DNA of 64,000 bases from Verrucosispora sioxanthis. GTDB taxonomy: Bacteria; Actinomycetota; Actinomycetes; Mycobacteriales; Micromonosporaceae. How positions within the stretch are numbered: the first letter of the stretch is position 1; each line of letters begins with the position of its first letter. The position numbers and the translations under genes were made by a program. This document shows positions 8,398 through 17,348 of this stretch, piece after piece. The notes under the pieces are model-generated. The model had not been told where the DNA came from. It worked only from the letters and a program-made list of their open reading frames with translations, and did not search any database. The DNA is taken from NCBI RefSeq assembly GCF_010560025.1, contig NZ_SAIY01000005.1, positions 434,001 to 498,000 of the forward strand. Reading direction: 5' to 3'.

Positions 8398-9517
8398 GCG
8401 GCCGGCACATCGCCCATTGGCCGGTTCGGGATCCGCTCGTCGACGGGCTGCGCGCCTTCGCCGTCGCCGCGGTGGTGCTCGGTCACTGGTTGGTCACCGG
8501 CCTGGTGCTCGACGAGGAAGGCGCGTTGAACCTGGCCAGCCCGCTGACCGCGATGCCGGCCCTGGCCCCGGCCAGCTGGGTGTTGCAGACTCTCGGGCTG
8601 TTCTTCTTCGCCGCCGGTCACGCCTCCGCCCGTTCGGCGGACCGGCATCCCGGAGTCGGTTGGGTGCGACACCGGCTGCGCCGGCTGCTGCTGCCGGCGG
8701 TCGCCCTGCTCGGCACCGGGTCGGCCGTACTGCTGGCCGCCGCCGTCGCCGGCGTCGCCGACGACACCCTGTCGGTGGCACTGACCCTGGCGATCAGTCC
8801 ACTGTGGTTCCTGGCACCCTGCTGGCCCTGGTGGTGCTCACCGGCCCGCTGCGAGCCGCCGTACGCCGCTGGGGCACCCCGCGCTGCGCGGTCACCGCAG
8901 CGGCCGTGGTGGCTGGCGCCGACCTGGCCGTGCGGCCGCTCCCCGCCGGCGTCTGGCTGCCACCGGTGACGGTGCTGGCCGCCTGGGCCGTGCCGTATCT
9001 GCTGGGACTGGCCCACGCCGACGGCCGGCTGAGCCGACGGCGCGACGCCCGCTGGCTGGCCTACACGGGGGCGGTCGGACTGGCCGCCGTACTCGCCCTC
9101 GGCTATCCGGCAAGCGCGGTCGGGGTCCCCGGCGAGGGCCGATCCAATCTCGATCCGCCATCGTTGCTCGTGGTGGCGCTCGCGGTGACCCAGACAGGTC
9201 TCGGCCTGTTGGCCCGGCCGACGCTGGTACGACTGCTGTCCCGGCCGTTGCCACGCAGGCTGACCGGCGAGATCAACCGGCATGCGGTACGCGTTTACCT
9301 CTGGCACCAGCCGGTGCTGGTCGCGGTGGTGGTGCTCGCCGCGCACGGCGGGACCGCGCTGCCGGGGCTGCACACCGTGCCGGACGACTCGCGATGGCTG
9401 CTGGCCCGGATCGGTTGGCTGCCGGTGCTCACCGCCGTGCTGGTGCTGCTCGTCCGGCGTGGCGGGCCCCGGCTGGCGACGGCACCCGTCGGCGGCGGGT
9501 CCGTCGTCGACCGATGA
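8394..9517 (+). pseudogene. Acyltransferase family 3 membrane protein, one frame break
   Basis: The repaired product is about 374 residues with some ten hydrophobic segments. It begins with the family 3 signature VDGLRAFAVAAVVLGHW, whose His is the likely acyl-transfer residue. Such enzymes O-acetylate or O-acylate cell-surface sugars. The frame changes at 8813-8814, where GGG would be expected and only GG is seen: PLWFL then resumes as GTLLALVVLTG. The start ATG overlaps the hydrolase stop (ATGA), so the two are probably co-translated. Whether the break is real is doubtful, since several neighbours show the same kind of one-base loss. Confidence 0.75.
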
Positions 9518-9632
9518 ACGGGCGCGGTCCGTCGGCCGGTCGGCCGAGTGCGCCGGGCGTGCCCGCCGGGTGTACGATGATCGACGTTTGCGGGTCGCTC
9601 GGCGGCCCGCGTCGCCCCGGAACTCGACCGCA

Positions 9633-9665
9633 GGAGGTGATCGCTGTGCGAGATAGCGATCCTCC
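9633..9665 (+). promoter_or_regulatory. Hairpin sequestering a ribosome-binding site and GTG start
   Basis: ggagg (9633-9637) can pair with cctcc (9661-9665), and atcgct (9640-9645) with agcgat (9655-9660), leaving a 2-nt bulge. The 9-nt loop carries the GTG start (9646-9648). The unpaired sequence aggaggtgatc is a near-full complement of the 16S rRNA 3' end, so an exceptionally strong site is locked in a stem. A -10-like TACGAT at 9573-9578 would leave a leader of about 60 nt upstream. The regulatory role is inferred from the fold. Confidence 0.55.
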
Positions 9666-9699
9666 CAGTCGTGGCCGGGCCGACCGCCAGCCACGCTGA
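9646..9699 (+). CDS. 17-residue Arg/Asp/Pro-rich leader peptide ORF
   Basis: A very short ORF, VRDSDPPSRGRADRQPR, with one of the best ribosome sites in the window (AGGAGGTGA, 9632-9640) but with that site folded into a hairpin. The peptide has early acidic and proline residues followed by arginines. This recalls the E. coli MgtL leader, also 17 residues and rich in Asp, Pro and Arg, though they are not demonstrably related. The next coding sequence is a 28-residue membrane peptide at 9890. It could be a regulatory leader or a short protein in its own right. Confidence 0.45.
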   Translation: MRDSDPPSRGRADRQPR

Positions 9700-9889
9700 G
9701 CTCCGCTCCGCCTGAGCTGGCCCGCTCCCCCGCGTGCCGTCCACCGCCCGGCGACCCTGTCGCGGCGGCCGATCGGACGGCTACCGCCGGAAAGCACCCC
9801 GGTCACGACTTCCCGTGTGCGCGTCCCGATCCACCCCTCTCGCGGTCCCCCGCCCTGCCCGGGCCGCCAGTCGCCACGTCGGAGCTGTC

Positions 9890-9976
9890 ATGAGCCGCTA
9901 CGTCGCCCCGCTGGGCTTCACCCTCGCCGCCGTCTGGGTGGCCGTCCTCTTCTTCCTGGCCAGCGCCACCCACTGA
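9890..9976 (+). CDS. 28-residue single-span membrane peptide
   Basis: The product MSRYVAPLGFTLAAVWVAVL continues to a total of 28 residues, nearly all a single transmembrane helix with a basic N-terminus. The ribosome site ggag (9881-9884) is 5 nt before the ATG. Between the leader ORF at 9646 and this ORF lie 190 bp with no other gene, and a strong palindrome follows at 10011. Small membrane peptides of this kind often modulate transporters or kinases. I know no family for it. Confidence 0.5.
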   Translation: MSRYVAPLGFTLAAVWVAVLFFLASATH

Positions 9977-10010
9977 CCGCGCCGTCCCACCTCACCCCCA
10001 CCCGTGCTCC

Positions 10011-10071
10011 GTTGATCATGAGGTCAGCGGCGTTCTTGATCTTCAAAAGTGCCGCTAACCTCATGATCAAC
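10011..10071. repeat. 61-bp palindromic intergenic element, copy type 2
   Basis: The arms at 10011-10031 and 10051-10071 are 21 bp each and pair with a single mismatch around a 19-nt loop; the left arm starts gttgatcatgaggtcagcgg. It lies between the 28-aa peptide (plus) and the VWA gene (minus), so it may act as a two-way terminator. Its length class matches the other palindromes in the window but its sequence does not. Confidence 0.85.
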
Positions 10072-10088
10072 CAAGGGTCCGGCGGTGG

Positions 10089-11039
10089 TCAGATCATGCG
10101 GGAGGACCAGAGGAGGCTGAATGCGCCGGCGCAGAGGGCCAGCAGCAGGGCTATGCCGGCGTACCACTGGGTGATCTCGCGGGGTTCGGTGCGGAAGCCG
10201 ATCGAGCTGCCCATGTCCTGGTAGACCTGCTTGAGTTCGTTGACCGTCGCCGCCTCGTAGAAGAAGCCCTCGGTGGTCTCGGCCAACTCGGCCAGGGCGA
10301 GCCGGTCCACCGGCACCCGCTGCAACTGACCACCGATGTCGACGTGGCCGGAATCGGTGCCGAAGGCGATCGTGGAGACCGGCACGTTCGCCGCCTGAGC
10401 CGCGGCGGCCGCCTCCTCCACCGACCGTCCGGCCGTCCGGAAACCGTCGGAGAGCAGCACGATCCGGGCCGGCGGGATGCCGGCCGCCCCGTCGGCCGGC
10501 ACCGACCGGATCGCCTCCAGGCAGGTGAAGACCGCCTCGCCGGTGGCCGTCGCCTCGGCCAGCACCAGGCCCTCGATGGCACTGGTCACCGCCGGGCGGT
10601 CCTTGGTCGGCGGCACCAGCACGTTCGCCGACTTGGCGAACGAGACCAACCCCAGGTTGTACGTCTCCGGCAGCTCCGCCACGAACTGCATTGCCGCCTC
10701 CTGGGCCGCCTCCAGCCGGTTCGGCGGCACGTCGTCGGCCTGCATGGACAGCGACACGTCGATGGCCAGCATGATGGTGGCCCGTTCCAACGGCTCCCGG
10801 GTGTCGACCGCGGGCCGGGCCAGCGCACCGGCCAGCACCAGCAGGGCCAGCAGGAACGCGGTGGCCGGCACGTGCCGGCGCCAGCCGAGACCCTTCGGCG
10901 CCACGGTACGCAGCAGGTCCACGTTGGTGAACCGCAGCGCGTAGTCGCGCCGGCGCAGCTGCCGCCAGACGTAGAGCGCGGCGAGGGCGAGCACCGGCAG
11001 CACGGCCAGCAGCCACCACGGTTGCAGCAGTCGAATCAT
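10089..11039 (-). CDS. VWA-domain membrane protein (BatA/Rv1481-like)
   Basis: A 316-residue protein with two N-terminal hydrophobic segments (about 7-24 and 58-76), a von Willebrand factor A domain and a C-terminal membrane helix (about 292-312). The MIDAS metal site is complete: DVSLS (Asp94, Ser96, Ser98), a Thr in EATATGE and an Asp in LLSDG. Together with MoxR ATPases and DUF58 proteins, such proteins form putative chaperone or metal-insertion complexes at the membrane. It is the last gene of the moxR-DUF58-VWA operon and overlaps DUF58 by ATGA. Confidence 0.92.
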   Translation of the reverse strand: MIRLLQPWWLLAVLPVLALAALYVWRQLRRRDYALRFTNVDLLRTVAPKGLGWRRHVPATAFLLALLVLAGALARPAVDTREPLERATIMLAIDVSLSMQADDVPPNRLEAAQEAAMQFVAELPETYNLGLVSFAKSANVLVPPTKDRPAVTSAIEGLVLAEATATGEAVFTCLEAIRSVPADGAAGIPPARIVLLSDGFRTAGRSVEEAAAAAQAANVPVSTIAFGTDSGHVDIGGQLQRVPVDRLALAELAETTEGFFYEAATVNELKQVYQDMGSSIGFRTEPREITQWYAGIALLLALCAGAFSLLWSSRMI

Positions 11040-12030
11040 CGTGTCGTCCCCCGGGTGCGGGCGTGCCGCTGGGCGGCCACGAAGCGCACCATGTCCAGCA
11101 GCCAGTCTCGGTCGGTACGCAGTCGCAGGTGGGCGGCGCCGGCGGCGCGCAGGGCGGCGGAGATCTCCGCCCGCTGGGCCGCGGCGGCTGCCGCGTAACG
11201 ATGCCGCAGGCTCGGGTCGGCGGTCTGCACCTCGTGCAGTTCACCGGTCTCCGGGTCGACCACCGGGAGCACCCCGACGTCGGGCAGTTCCAGCTCCCGC
11301 GGATCGACCACCTCGATGGCGAGCAGATCCTGTCGTACCCGCAGCTTGCGCAGCGGGCGCGCCCACTGGGCCGGCGGGGCGAGGAAGTCGGAGATGACCA
11401 CGGCGACGCCGCGCCGCCGGGGTGGCCGGTTGAGCATGTCGATGAGCGCGCCGAGGTCACCGCGGCCGGGCCGGATCTCGGTGCCGGCGATGGCCCGCAG
11501 CATGCCCTGGGCCTCCTTGCGGCCGGACCGGGCCGGCAACCGGACCAGTCGCCCCGGGCCAGCCGGGGCGCCTGCCGCCGGCCACGGCGGGGCACCGGCA
11601 CATCGCCGCCGCTGCCGACCACCGCACCGATCCGGTTGCCGCCCCGCACGGTCAGGTGCGTGATCGCCGCGGCCGCCGCGATCACCACGTCCCGCTTGAG
11701 CCACCGGCCGGTGCCGAAGTCCAGGCTCGCCGACAGGTCCACCGCCAGCCACGTCTCCAGCTCACGGTCGGCCACGGTACGCCGCACGTGCGGGGTGGTG
11801 GTCCGGGCGGTCACCGGCCAGTCCATCCGGCGCACGTCGTCGCCGGGACGGTACTCGCGCGACTCACCCGCCTCGCTGCCCGGCCCGGGCAGCAGGCCCG
11901 CGTAGTCACCCTGGAGAAGTCCGTCGAGTTTGCGGGTCACCAGCAGTTGCAGCCGGGACAGCACGGCACCGGAACGGTCGCTGGCCGCCGTGCGGCCGGG
12001 CTCACCGGGTCGAGGGGTGGTGGAGGTCAC
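11036..12030 (-). pseudogene. DUF58 domain protein, one frame break
   Basis: The repaired length is about 331 residues. The N-terminal part has the DUF58 hallmark YRPGDDVRRMDWPVTART and a DLSASLDFG segment like a VWA metal site. The C-terminal half continues from RLVRLPARSGRKEAQGML in a shifted frame. One missing C in the run at 11552-11555 (a missing G on the coding strand) joins them. GTG 12030 overlaps the moxR stop (GTGA), and the 3' end overlaps the VWA gene (ATGA), so the operon logic is intact and the break is probably a sequence error. It corresponds to Rv1480. Confidence 0.8.
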
Positions 12031-13133
12031 GGCCGCTGCCCGGGCCACCCTGAGGTAGGTGCCACCGCCCCGGCGGGCGGGGTGGCCTGCTGCCGGGGTG
12101 CCACCGACGGCAGCGGGATGGTCGACATCACCCGGTGCACCACGTGGTCGGCCGGCACGTCGTCGGCGAGCGCGTCATAGCTGAGCACCAGCCGGTGCCG
12201 CAGGATGTCCGGTGCGATGTCCTGCACGTCTTGCGGCAGGGCGTAGTCACGGCCGCGGAGCAGGGCCAGCGCCCGGGTCGCCCGGACCAGCCCGAGCGAG
12301 GCCCGGGGGCTGGCACCGTACTGGATCAGTTGCGCCACGTCGGGCATGCCGTGTTCCGCCGGCGTACGGGTGGCGAGTACCAGCCGGACCGCGTAGTCGA
12401 CCAGGGCGTTGTGCACGAACACCTGGTCGGCCTTGTGCTGGAGGGCGACCAGATCGTCGGTGTCGAACACCGGGGTGGGCTCGGGTGCCGCGACACCCAT
12501 CCGGTAGACGATCTCCCGCTCCTCGGCGTCGGTCGGGTACCCCACAATGATCTTCATCAGGAAGCGGTCCCGCTGCGCCTCCGGCAGCGGATACACCCCT
12601 TCCTGTTCGATCGGGTTCTGCGTCGCCATCACCAGGAACGGGTTCGGCACCCGGTGGCTCTCGCCACCGATCGACACCTGCCGCTCGCTCATCACCTCGA
12701 GCAGCGCGGACTGCACCTTCGCCGGCGCCCGGTTGATCTCGTCGGCGAGCAGGAAGTTGACGAAGACCGGGCCCAGCTCGACGTCGAACTTCTCGCTGGA
12801 CTGCCGGTAGATCCTGGTGCCCATGATGTCGGCCGGCACCAGATCCGGGGTGAACTGCACCCGGGCGAACGATCCGCCGACCACCTTGGCGAGGGTCTCC
12901 ACCGCGAGGGTCTTGGCCACCCCCGGTACGCCTTCCAGCAGACAGTGGCCCCGGGCGAGCAACGCGACGAACATCCGCTCGACCATCCGGTCCTGCCCGA
13001 CGATCACGCGCTTGATCTCGAACAGCGCCCGCTCCAGCAGGGTGGCGTCCTGCGCCGGGGTGGTCGGCGGCGCGGGCGCCTGCGGTTGGGCCCCGTTCGG
13101 CGGCGGGGCGTCGGGCGTGGTCGGCTGGGCCAC
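12027..13133 (-). CDS. MoxR-family AAA+ ATPase
   Basis: A 368-residue AAA+ ATPase. A Pro/Ala-rich 30-residue N-terminal tail precedes Walker A GVPGVAKT (68-75), Walker B with DEIN (131-134), sensor 1 (VMATQNP) and the MoxR lid with ASPRASLGLVRATRALA. MoxR proteins act as chaperones on VWA-domain partners, here encoded two genes downstream. GTG 13133 has ggagga 3 nt upstream. It heads the moxR-DUF58-VWA operon, which matches Rv1479-Rv1481 in M. tuberculosis. Confidence 0.95.
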   Translation of the reverse strand: MAQPTTPDAPPPNGAQPQAPAPPTTPAQDATLLERALFEIKRVIVGQDRMVERMFVALLARGHCLLEGVPGVAKTLAVETLAKVVGGSFARVQFTPDLVPADIMGTRIYRQSSEKFDVELGPVFVNFLLADEINRAPAKVQSALLEVMSERQVSIGGESHRVPNPFLVMATQNPIEQEGVYPLPEAQRDRFLMKIIVGYPTDAEEREIVYRMGVAAPEPTPVFDTDDLVALQHKADQVFVHNALVDYAVRLVLATRTPAEHGMPDVAQLIQYGASPRASLGLVRATRALALLRGRDYALPQDVQDIAPDILRHRLVLSYDALADDVPADHVVHRVMSTIPLPSVAPRQQATPPAGAVAPTSGWPGQRP

Positions 13134-13369
13134 TGGTCCTCCACAGCGTGATCGGTCGTCGCGGCGTGTGCGGTACCAAGCCTCGCATGCCCGACTGAGT
13201 GCCGACTGGGGGAGCGACCGATTTCCGCCACGCCGTTCCGGGACGGAAAAATCGCCGATCGCCAGTGGACAAAAGCCGTCCCGGCGTGTGTACCATTCAT
13301 CCGTCGCCGGGCGGCTTCCCCCGTGGCCGCCCGGCGCTCAATCTTCCCCGCCGTCCTAGACTGAGCGGG

Positions 13370-13642
13370 ATGACCCACCCCGACAGCCCCGCCGAGGCGC
13401 TGCCCTGTTCGGCCCGTGGGTGTCGCACCCCGGCCCGATGGGCACTGCGCTGGAACAATCCCCGCCTGCACCGGCCCGAGCGGCGCAAGACCTGGCTCGC
13501 CTGTGACACGCACCGGCCCTCGCTCGGCGACTTCCTCAACGCACGAGGCTTTCTGCGTGAGGTCGCCCCGATGGGGGAATCGCCTACGCTCGACGAGTGG
13601 ACGCGTACAACGAAAGGCTGGCCCCGTGAGCGCGAGGAGTGA
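13370..13642 (+). CDS. Small Cys/His protein, possible zinc binder
   Basis: A 90-residue protein. Cysteines 13 and 18 (CSARGC), then Cys45 and His47 (ACDTH), are spaced like a small zinc knuckle. The rest is basic and rich in Trp and Arg, with KTWLACDTHRPSLGDFL as the most distinctive stretch. Similar short proteins are widespread in actinobacteria and are sometimes mislabelled acetone carboxylase. The ATG lies 7 nt after TAGACT (13357-13362), a leaderless arrangement. It precedes the two bPH2 proteins on the same strand. The function is unknown. Confidence 0.75.
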   Translation: MTHPDSPAEALPCSARGCRTPARWALRWNNPRLHRPERRKTWLACDTHRPSLGDFLNARGFLREVAPMGESPTLDEWTRTTKGWPREREE

Positions 13643-13689
13643 GCTTGCGAGCCCCGCAGCCGCGAACGAAAGGCTGACCCGGTGAGCGA
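13609..13689 (+). repeat. Duplicated ribosome-site/start cassette with a 19-codon leader ORF
   Basis: aacgaaaggctg followed by a GTGAGCG start context occurs twice, at 13609-13632 and again at 13666-13689, with near-identical sequence. The first GTG (13626) opens a 19-residue ORF (VSARSELASPAAANERLTR) ending at 13685. Its TGA overlaps the GTG of the bPH2 gene at 13682, so the leader may couple translation. The first copy lies across the end of the small Cys/His gene. Confidence 0.55.
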
Positions 13690-14212
13690 TGACGCGCCTG
13701 AGGTTCCGCCGTCGGCCGCGCCGGCCAGCCCGCTGGAACCGTGGCCGGACACCGTGCGGTGGCGGTCGATATCGACCGACCTGATCTGGGTGGAGCTGCT
13801 GCGCCTGGCGGCCGGTGTGGCCGTCGTCGCGGCGGTGCTCGGGGTCGGCTGGGCGCTCACCGGTTCCTGGCCGTTCGGGTTGGCGCTCGGTGCGGTCGTG
13901 CTGTTCGCTCTCTGGCGGGTGGTGACCATCGTGCGGGCGGTACGCGCCTGGGGCTACGCCGAACGTGAGGACGACCTGCTGGTCCGGCACGGCCTGCTGG
14001 TGCGCCGGCTGTCCATCGTCCCGTACTCACGGATGCAGTTCGTCGACGTCAGCGCCGGACCGCTGGAGCGGGCCTTCGACCTGGCGACCGTCCAGTTGCA
14101 CACCGCGGCCGCTGCCAGCGACGCCCGGGTGCCGGGGTTGCGTCCGGCGGAGGCGTCCCGGCTGCGGGACCGCCTGACCACGCTCGGCGAGGACCGGGCG
14201 GAAGGACTGTGA
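13682..14212 (+). CDS. Membrane protein with bacterial PH domain (YdbS-like)
   Basis: A 176-residue protein with two adjacent transmembrane helices (about 39-60 and 65-83) and a C-terminal bPH2 domain (about 92-170; LLVRHGLLVRRLSIVPYSRM, then DLATVQLHTA). YdbS-like proteins usually pair with a longer YdbT-like protein, as here. Their role in the envelope is unclear. GTG 13682 has GAAAGG 8 nt upstream and overlaps the stop of a 19-codon leader. It overlaps the next gene by GTGA. Confidence 0.88.
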   Translation: MSDDAPEVPPSAAPASPLEPWPDTVRWRSISTDLIWVELLRLAAGVAVVAAVLGVGWALTGSWPFGLALGAVVLFALWRVVTIVRAVRAWGYAEREDDLLVRHGLLVRRLSIVPYSRMQFVDVSAGPLERAFDLATVQLHTAAAASDARVPGLRPAEASRLRDRLTTLGEDRAEGL

Positions 14213-15789
14213 GCGGCTCGGCCGCTCCGGGTCCGGACCGGACCCCGCCCGGCGCGGACGAGCGGGATCACGTCGGGGAGACGGTGAGCGGCCAGGCTTC
14301 CGGTCGGCCCGCCGAACGGGCCGTACCGGCGGTGCCCGCCGAAGCACCACCGTCCGACCACGCCGTGCCGGCGGCACCCGAGGCATCACCACCGGGCGAG
14401 CGCCCGCAGCCGGGCCCGTACCAGGTGGCGGGGCCATCGACGCCGGTCGGCGGGTGGATCGGTCCACCGTCGCCGGATCCATCGGCCCGGCAGCGGCTGC
14501 ATCCGCTGAGCCCCGTGCTGCACGGCGCCAAGTCACTGGTCGTGGTCATCGCCGGGCTGTCCTGGTCGACCCTGTCGCGGGTGGGGCTCGGCTGGTTCGC
14601 CGCGATGGTGATCGTGCTCGCGCTCGGCGCGAGCGTGCTGGCGGTGGTCAGCTGGTACAACACCGGCTACCAGGTGGTTGGCCGGGAGCTGCGCATCCAC
14701 GAGGGGTTGCTCTGGCGCCGCAGCCGGGCGATCCCGCTGGAACGGCTCCAGGCCGTCGAGGTGGTCCGGCCGTTGCTCGCCCAGCTCACCGGGCTGGCCG
14801 AGCTGCGCCTGGAGGTGGTCGGCGGCGGCAAGACCGAGGCGCCGCTGGCGTACCTGAGCCTCGCCGAGGCCGCGGCGTTGCGGCAGCGGCTGCTGACCCT
14901 GGCCGGTCACTCCTCCGGCACGGTGCCGGCAGCCCAGGCGCAGCCGGTGCCGGCCGGCGCCGAGCCGCCCGCGCAGCCCGGGCGACCGTTGCACGCGGTG
15001 AGCAACCGGGATCTGCTGATCAGTCAGCTGCTGACCCCGCAGGCGTTCCTGCTGCCGTTCGGGGTGGCCTTCGTGGCGACGCAGTTCCTGTCCGAGGGGT
15101 CCTGGTCCTTCATCGCGGTGGCGAGCACGCTCACCGCGATGGCCGGTGTCCTGCTGCAACCCGTCCGCCGGGTGCTCGACGACTGGCGGTTCCAGTTGGC
15201 CCGCGACGACGACCGGCTGCGCATCCGCAACGGCCTGCTGGAGACCAGGTCGCAGACCGTACCGTTGCACCGGGTGCAGACCGTGCGGGTGACCTGGCCA
15301 CTGCTCTGGCGGATGAAGGGCTGGCTGCGGCTGCGGCTTGAGGTGGCCGGTTACGCGGCCGGCGAGGCCGACGAGCGCAACCGGCCGGACCGGCTGCTGC
15401 CCGTCGGTGACCAGCCGACGGGCGAGATGATCGTCGCCGAAGTGCTGCCCGGGGTGGCGCTGGCGTCGCTGCCGTTGCGGCCCCCACCGGCCCGAGCCCG
15501 CTGGGTGAACCCGCTGAGTCGCCAGGTGCTCGGTGCCGGCCTGACCGAGCAGGTCTTCGCGGTCCGCTCGGGCCTGCTCACCCGTCAACTGACGGTCGTG
15601 CCGTACGCCCGGTTGCAGAGCGTACGGGTGGTGCAGGGGCCGGTGCAGCGGCTGCTCGGGTTGGCCACCGTGCACGCCGACACCGCCGGCGGAGCCGGCG
15701 CGGCGGCGGTGGACCGGGACCTCACCGACGCCTGGGCGTTGGCGGCGGAGCTGACCGCCTGGGGTCAGGCCGCCCGACGCGCGGGCTGA
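14209..15789 (+). CDS. Membrane protein with repeated bacterial PH domains (YdbT-like)
   Basis: A 526-residue partner of the preceding protein. An N-terminal Pro/Ala-rich cytoplasmic tail (about 1-100) is followed by a helix pair (about 105-150). A first bPH2 domain (ELRIHEGLLWRRSRAIPLER) comes next, then a second helix pair near 275-320 and a second bPH2 domain (LRIRNGLLETRSQTVPLHRV). A third bPH2 domain (FAVRSGLLTRQLTVVPYARL) ends the protein. The three-fold PheRxxxIP-like motif is characteristic of YdbT. It begins at a GTGA overlap, so the pair is probably co-translated and acts as a complex. Confidence 0.88.
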   Translation: MSGSAAPGPDRTPPGADERDHVGETVSGQASGRPAERAVPAVPAEAPPSDHAVPAAPEASPPGERPQPGPYQVAGPSTPVGGWIGPPSPDPSARQRLHPLSPVLHGAKSLVVVIAGLSWSTLSRVGLGWFAAMVIVLALGASVLAVVSWYNTGYQVVGRELRIHEGLLWRRSRAIPLERLQAVEVVRPLLAQLTGLAELRLEVVGGGKTEAPLAYLSLAEAAALRQRLLTLAGHSSGTVPAAQAQPVPAGAEPPAQPGRPLHAVSNRDLLISQLLTPQAFLLPFGVAFVATQFLSEGSWSFIAVASTLTAMAGVLLQPVRRVLDDWRFQLARDDDRLRIRNGLLETRSQTVPLHRVQTVRVTWPLLWRMKGWLRLRLEVAGYAAGEADERNRPDRLLPVGDQPTGEMIVAEVLPGVALASLPLRPPPARARWVNPLSRQVLGAGLTEQVFAVRSGLLTRQLTVVPYARLQSVRVVQGPVQRLLGLATVHADTAGGAGAAAVDRDLTDAWALAAELTAWGQAARRAG

Positions 15790-15811
15790 CCTGACTGTCC
15801 CGTCGGCGGGG

Positions 15812-16834
15812 TCAGCGGGGGGTGGGAAGGGCGGACGGCGCCACGGGTACGGGTTCGGCGGAGGTGTCGGGCGGGGTGCGGCGGGCCTTCCGGCGGGCCC
15901 ACCAGCGTTCGGCCCAGCCGACCGCCAGGAAGGTCATGGCGACGTACGCCCAGCCGACCAGCACGTCGATCACGTAGTGCTCACCGCTGTAGACCAGGGT
16001 GAAGGTCATCGCCAGCGGGTAGGCCAGCAGCAGCGGCCACCAGCGACGCCGGACGTTACGCAGGAAGAACACCACCACGAACAGGGCGAAGGCGGTGTGC
16101 AGCGACGGCATCGCGGCCACCGGGTTGGAGGCCAGCTGCCCGGCGTTGAGCAGGTTGCCCGCCCCGTGCATGCCGAACGCCTTCCAGCCTCGGGTGGAGA
16201 TCCGGGCGACCTCCTCGATCAGCCCGTTCTGGGCTGCCCACCACGGCGGAGCGGCCGGGTAGAGGAAGTAGGTGATCAGGCCGGTGGCGCAGAGGAAGAA
16301 CCAGCGGCGCATGAACGCCGCCCACCGGCTGCGCTCGCGCAGCCAGAGCACCGCGGCGGCGGCCAGCGCCGCCACGAAATGGGAGAAGTACACCCAGCTG
16401 ACCAGGACGTCCCACCAGCGGACCTCCGGCTGGTACAGGTGCTGCTGCAACCAGACGGTCGGCACCTGGCCGTCCATGGCCCAGCCGAACATCAGGCGGT
16501 CGGCCAGGATCAGTTCGTAGGCGTGCGGCACGGTGCCGTCGTGGTAGGCGAACCCACGGGAGAGGTTGTAGGCCACCAGCAGCAGGACCACCGGCACCCA
16601 GTCCCGGGCGAACTGCAGGTGGCTGCGCCACGGTCGGCTGGAGTACCAGGCGATGGTGCCGGCCCAGATCCAGAAGAACGCGTACACCGGGTCGGTGGGC
16701 AGGCCGATGACGAGCCAGCCCGCCACGAAGACGACGGCCCAGACCGACATCGCGATCACACGGCGGCGTCCGCCGTCGCGGGGGGCGGGCGGCTCGGTCG
16801 AGGCTGGGGGCTTGGGGTCGGTCTCGGCAGACAT
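15812..16834 (-). CDS. PAP2-superfamily phosphatase/phosphotransferase (AUR1-like)
   Basis: A 340-residue membrane protein with about six helices. The PAP2 active-site motifs are AMPSLHTAFA and SGEHYVIDVLVG, with catalytic His in each; a lysine-type first motif is not clear. This arrangement resembles the AUR1/Ipt1-like PAP2_3 group, which handles inositol phospholipids or polyprenyl phosphates. I chose ATG 16834 (MSAETDP), which has a -10-like TAACCT 8 nt upstream, suggesting leaderless translation. It converges with the bPH2 pair and diverges from the thioesterase. Confidence 0.85.
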   Translation of the reverse strand: MSAETDPKPPASTEPPAPRDGGRRRVIAMSVWAVVFVAGWLVIGLPTDPVYAFFWIWAGTIAWYSSRPWRSHLQFARDWVPVVLLLVAYNLSRGFAYHDGTVPHAYELILADRLMFGWAMDGQVPTVWLQQHLYQPEVRWWDVLVSWVYFSHFVAALAAAAVLWLRERSRWAAFMRRWFFLCATGLITYFLYPAAPPWWAAQNGLIEEVARISTRGWKAFGMHGAGNLLNAGQLASNPVAAMPSLHTAFALFVVVFFLRNVRRRWWPLLLAYPLAMTFTLVYSGEHYVIDVLVGWAYVAMTFLAVGWAERWWARRKARRTPPDTSAEPVPVAPSALPTPR

Positions 16835-16943
16835 CGCGGACAAGGTTAGCGGCGACCTGCGCCGGACCGGACGCAGGAGCACCTGCGTGGCGCATCTGCC
16901 CGGCCGCGTGGCCCGAGCTCCGCCGACCACCTACGCTGTGGCC

Positions 16944-17348
16944 ATGCGGGAGCTGACGGAGGAAACCCTGGCCCCGGGTCTGACCGGCCGGGTCGAGTTG
17001 ACCGTCACCGAGGCCGACACCGCCCAGGCGGTCGGTTCCGGTGACGTCCCGGTGCTCGGCACGCCACGGGTGCTCGCCCTGGCCGAGGCGGCGACCGTGG
17101 CCGCGACCGCCCGCCACCTGCCGAGTGGCTCGACCACCGTGGGCACCCGAGTGGAGCTGGAGCACCTGGCCGCGACACCGGTCGGCCGCACGGTCGTGGC
17201 ACAGGCCCGGCTGACCGAGGTCGACCGACGCCGGCTGGTGTTCGAGATCACCGTCACCGAGGGCGGGCAGACCGTCGCCGAGGGGCGGGTGGAGCGGGCC
17301 CTGGTCGACCGGCACCGGTTCCTGGACCGAGCCGGCGGGGCCGCATGA
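16944..17348 (+). CDS. Hotdog-fold thioesterase (FlK-like)
   Basis: A 134-residue single hotdog domain. The pattern VGSGDVPVLGTPRVLALAEAAT, then GTRVELEHLAATPVG and the long central helix, is that of the fluoroacetyl-CoA thioesterase FlK family, most members of which act on ordinary acyl-CoAs. ATG 16944 follows TACGCT by 6 nt (leaderless). It overlaps the metallo-hydrolase by ATGA, so the two may act in one detoxifying or acyl-handling step. Confidence 0.85.
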   Translation: MRELTEETLAPGLTGRVELTVTEADTAQAVGSGDVPVLGTPRVLALAEAATVAATARHLPSGSTTVGTRVELEHLAATPVGRTVVAQARLTEVDRRRLVFEITVTEGGQTVAEGRVERALVDRHRFLDRAGGAA

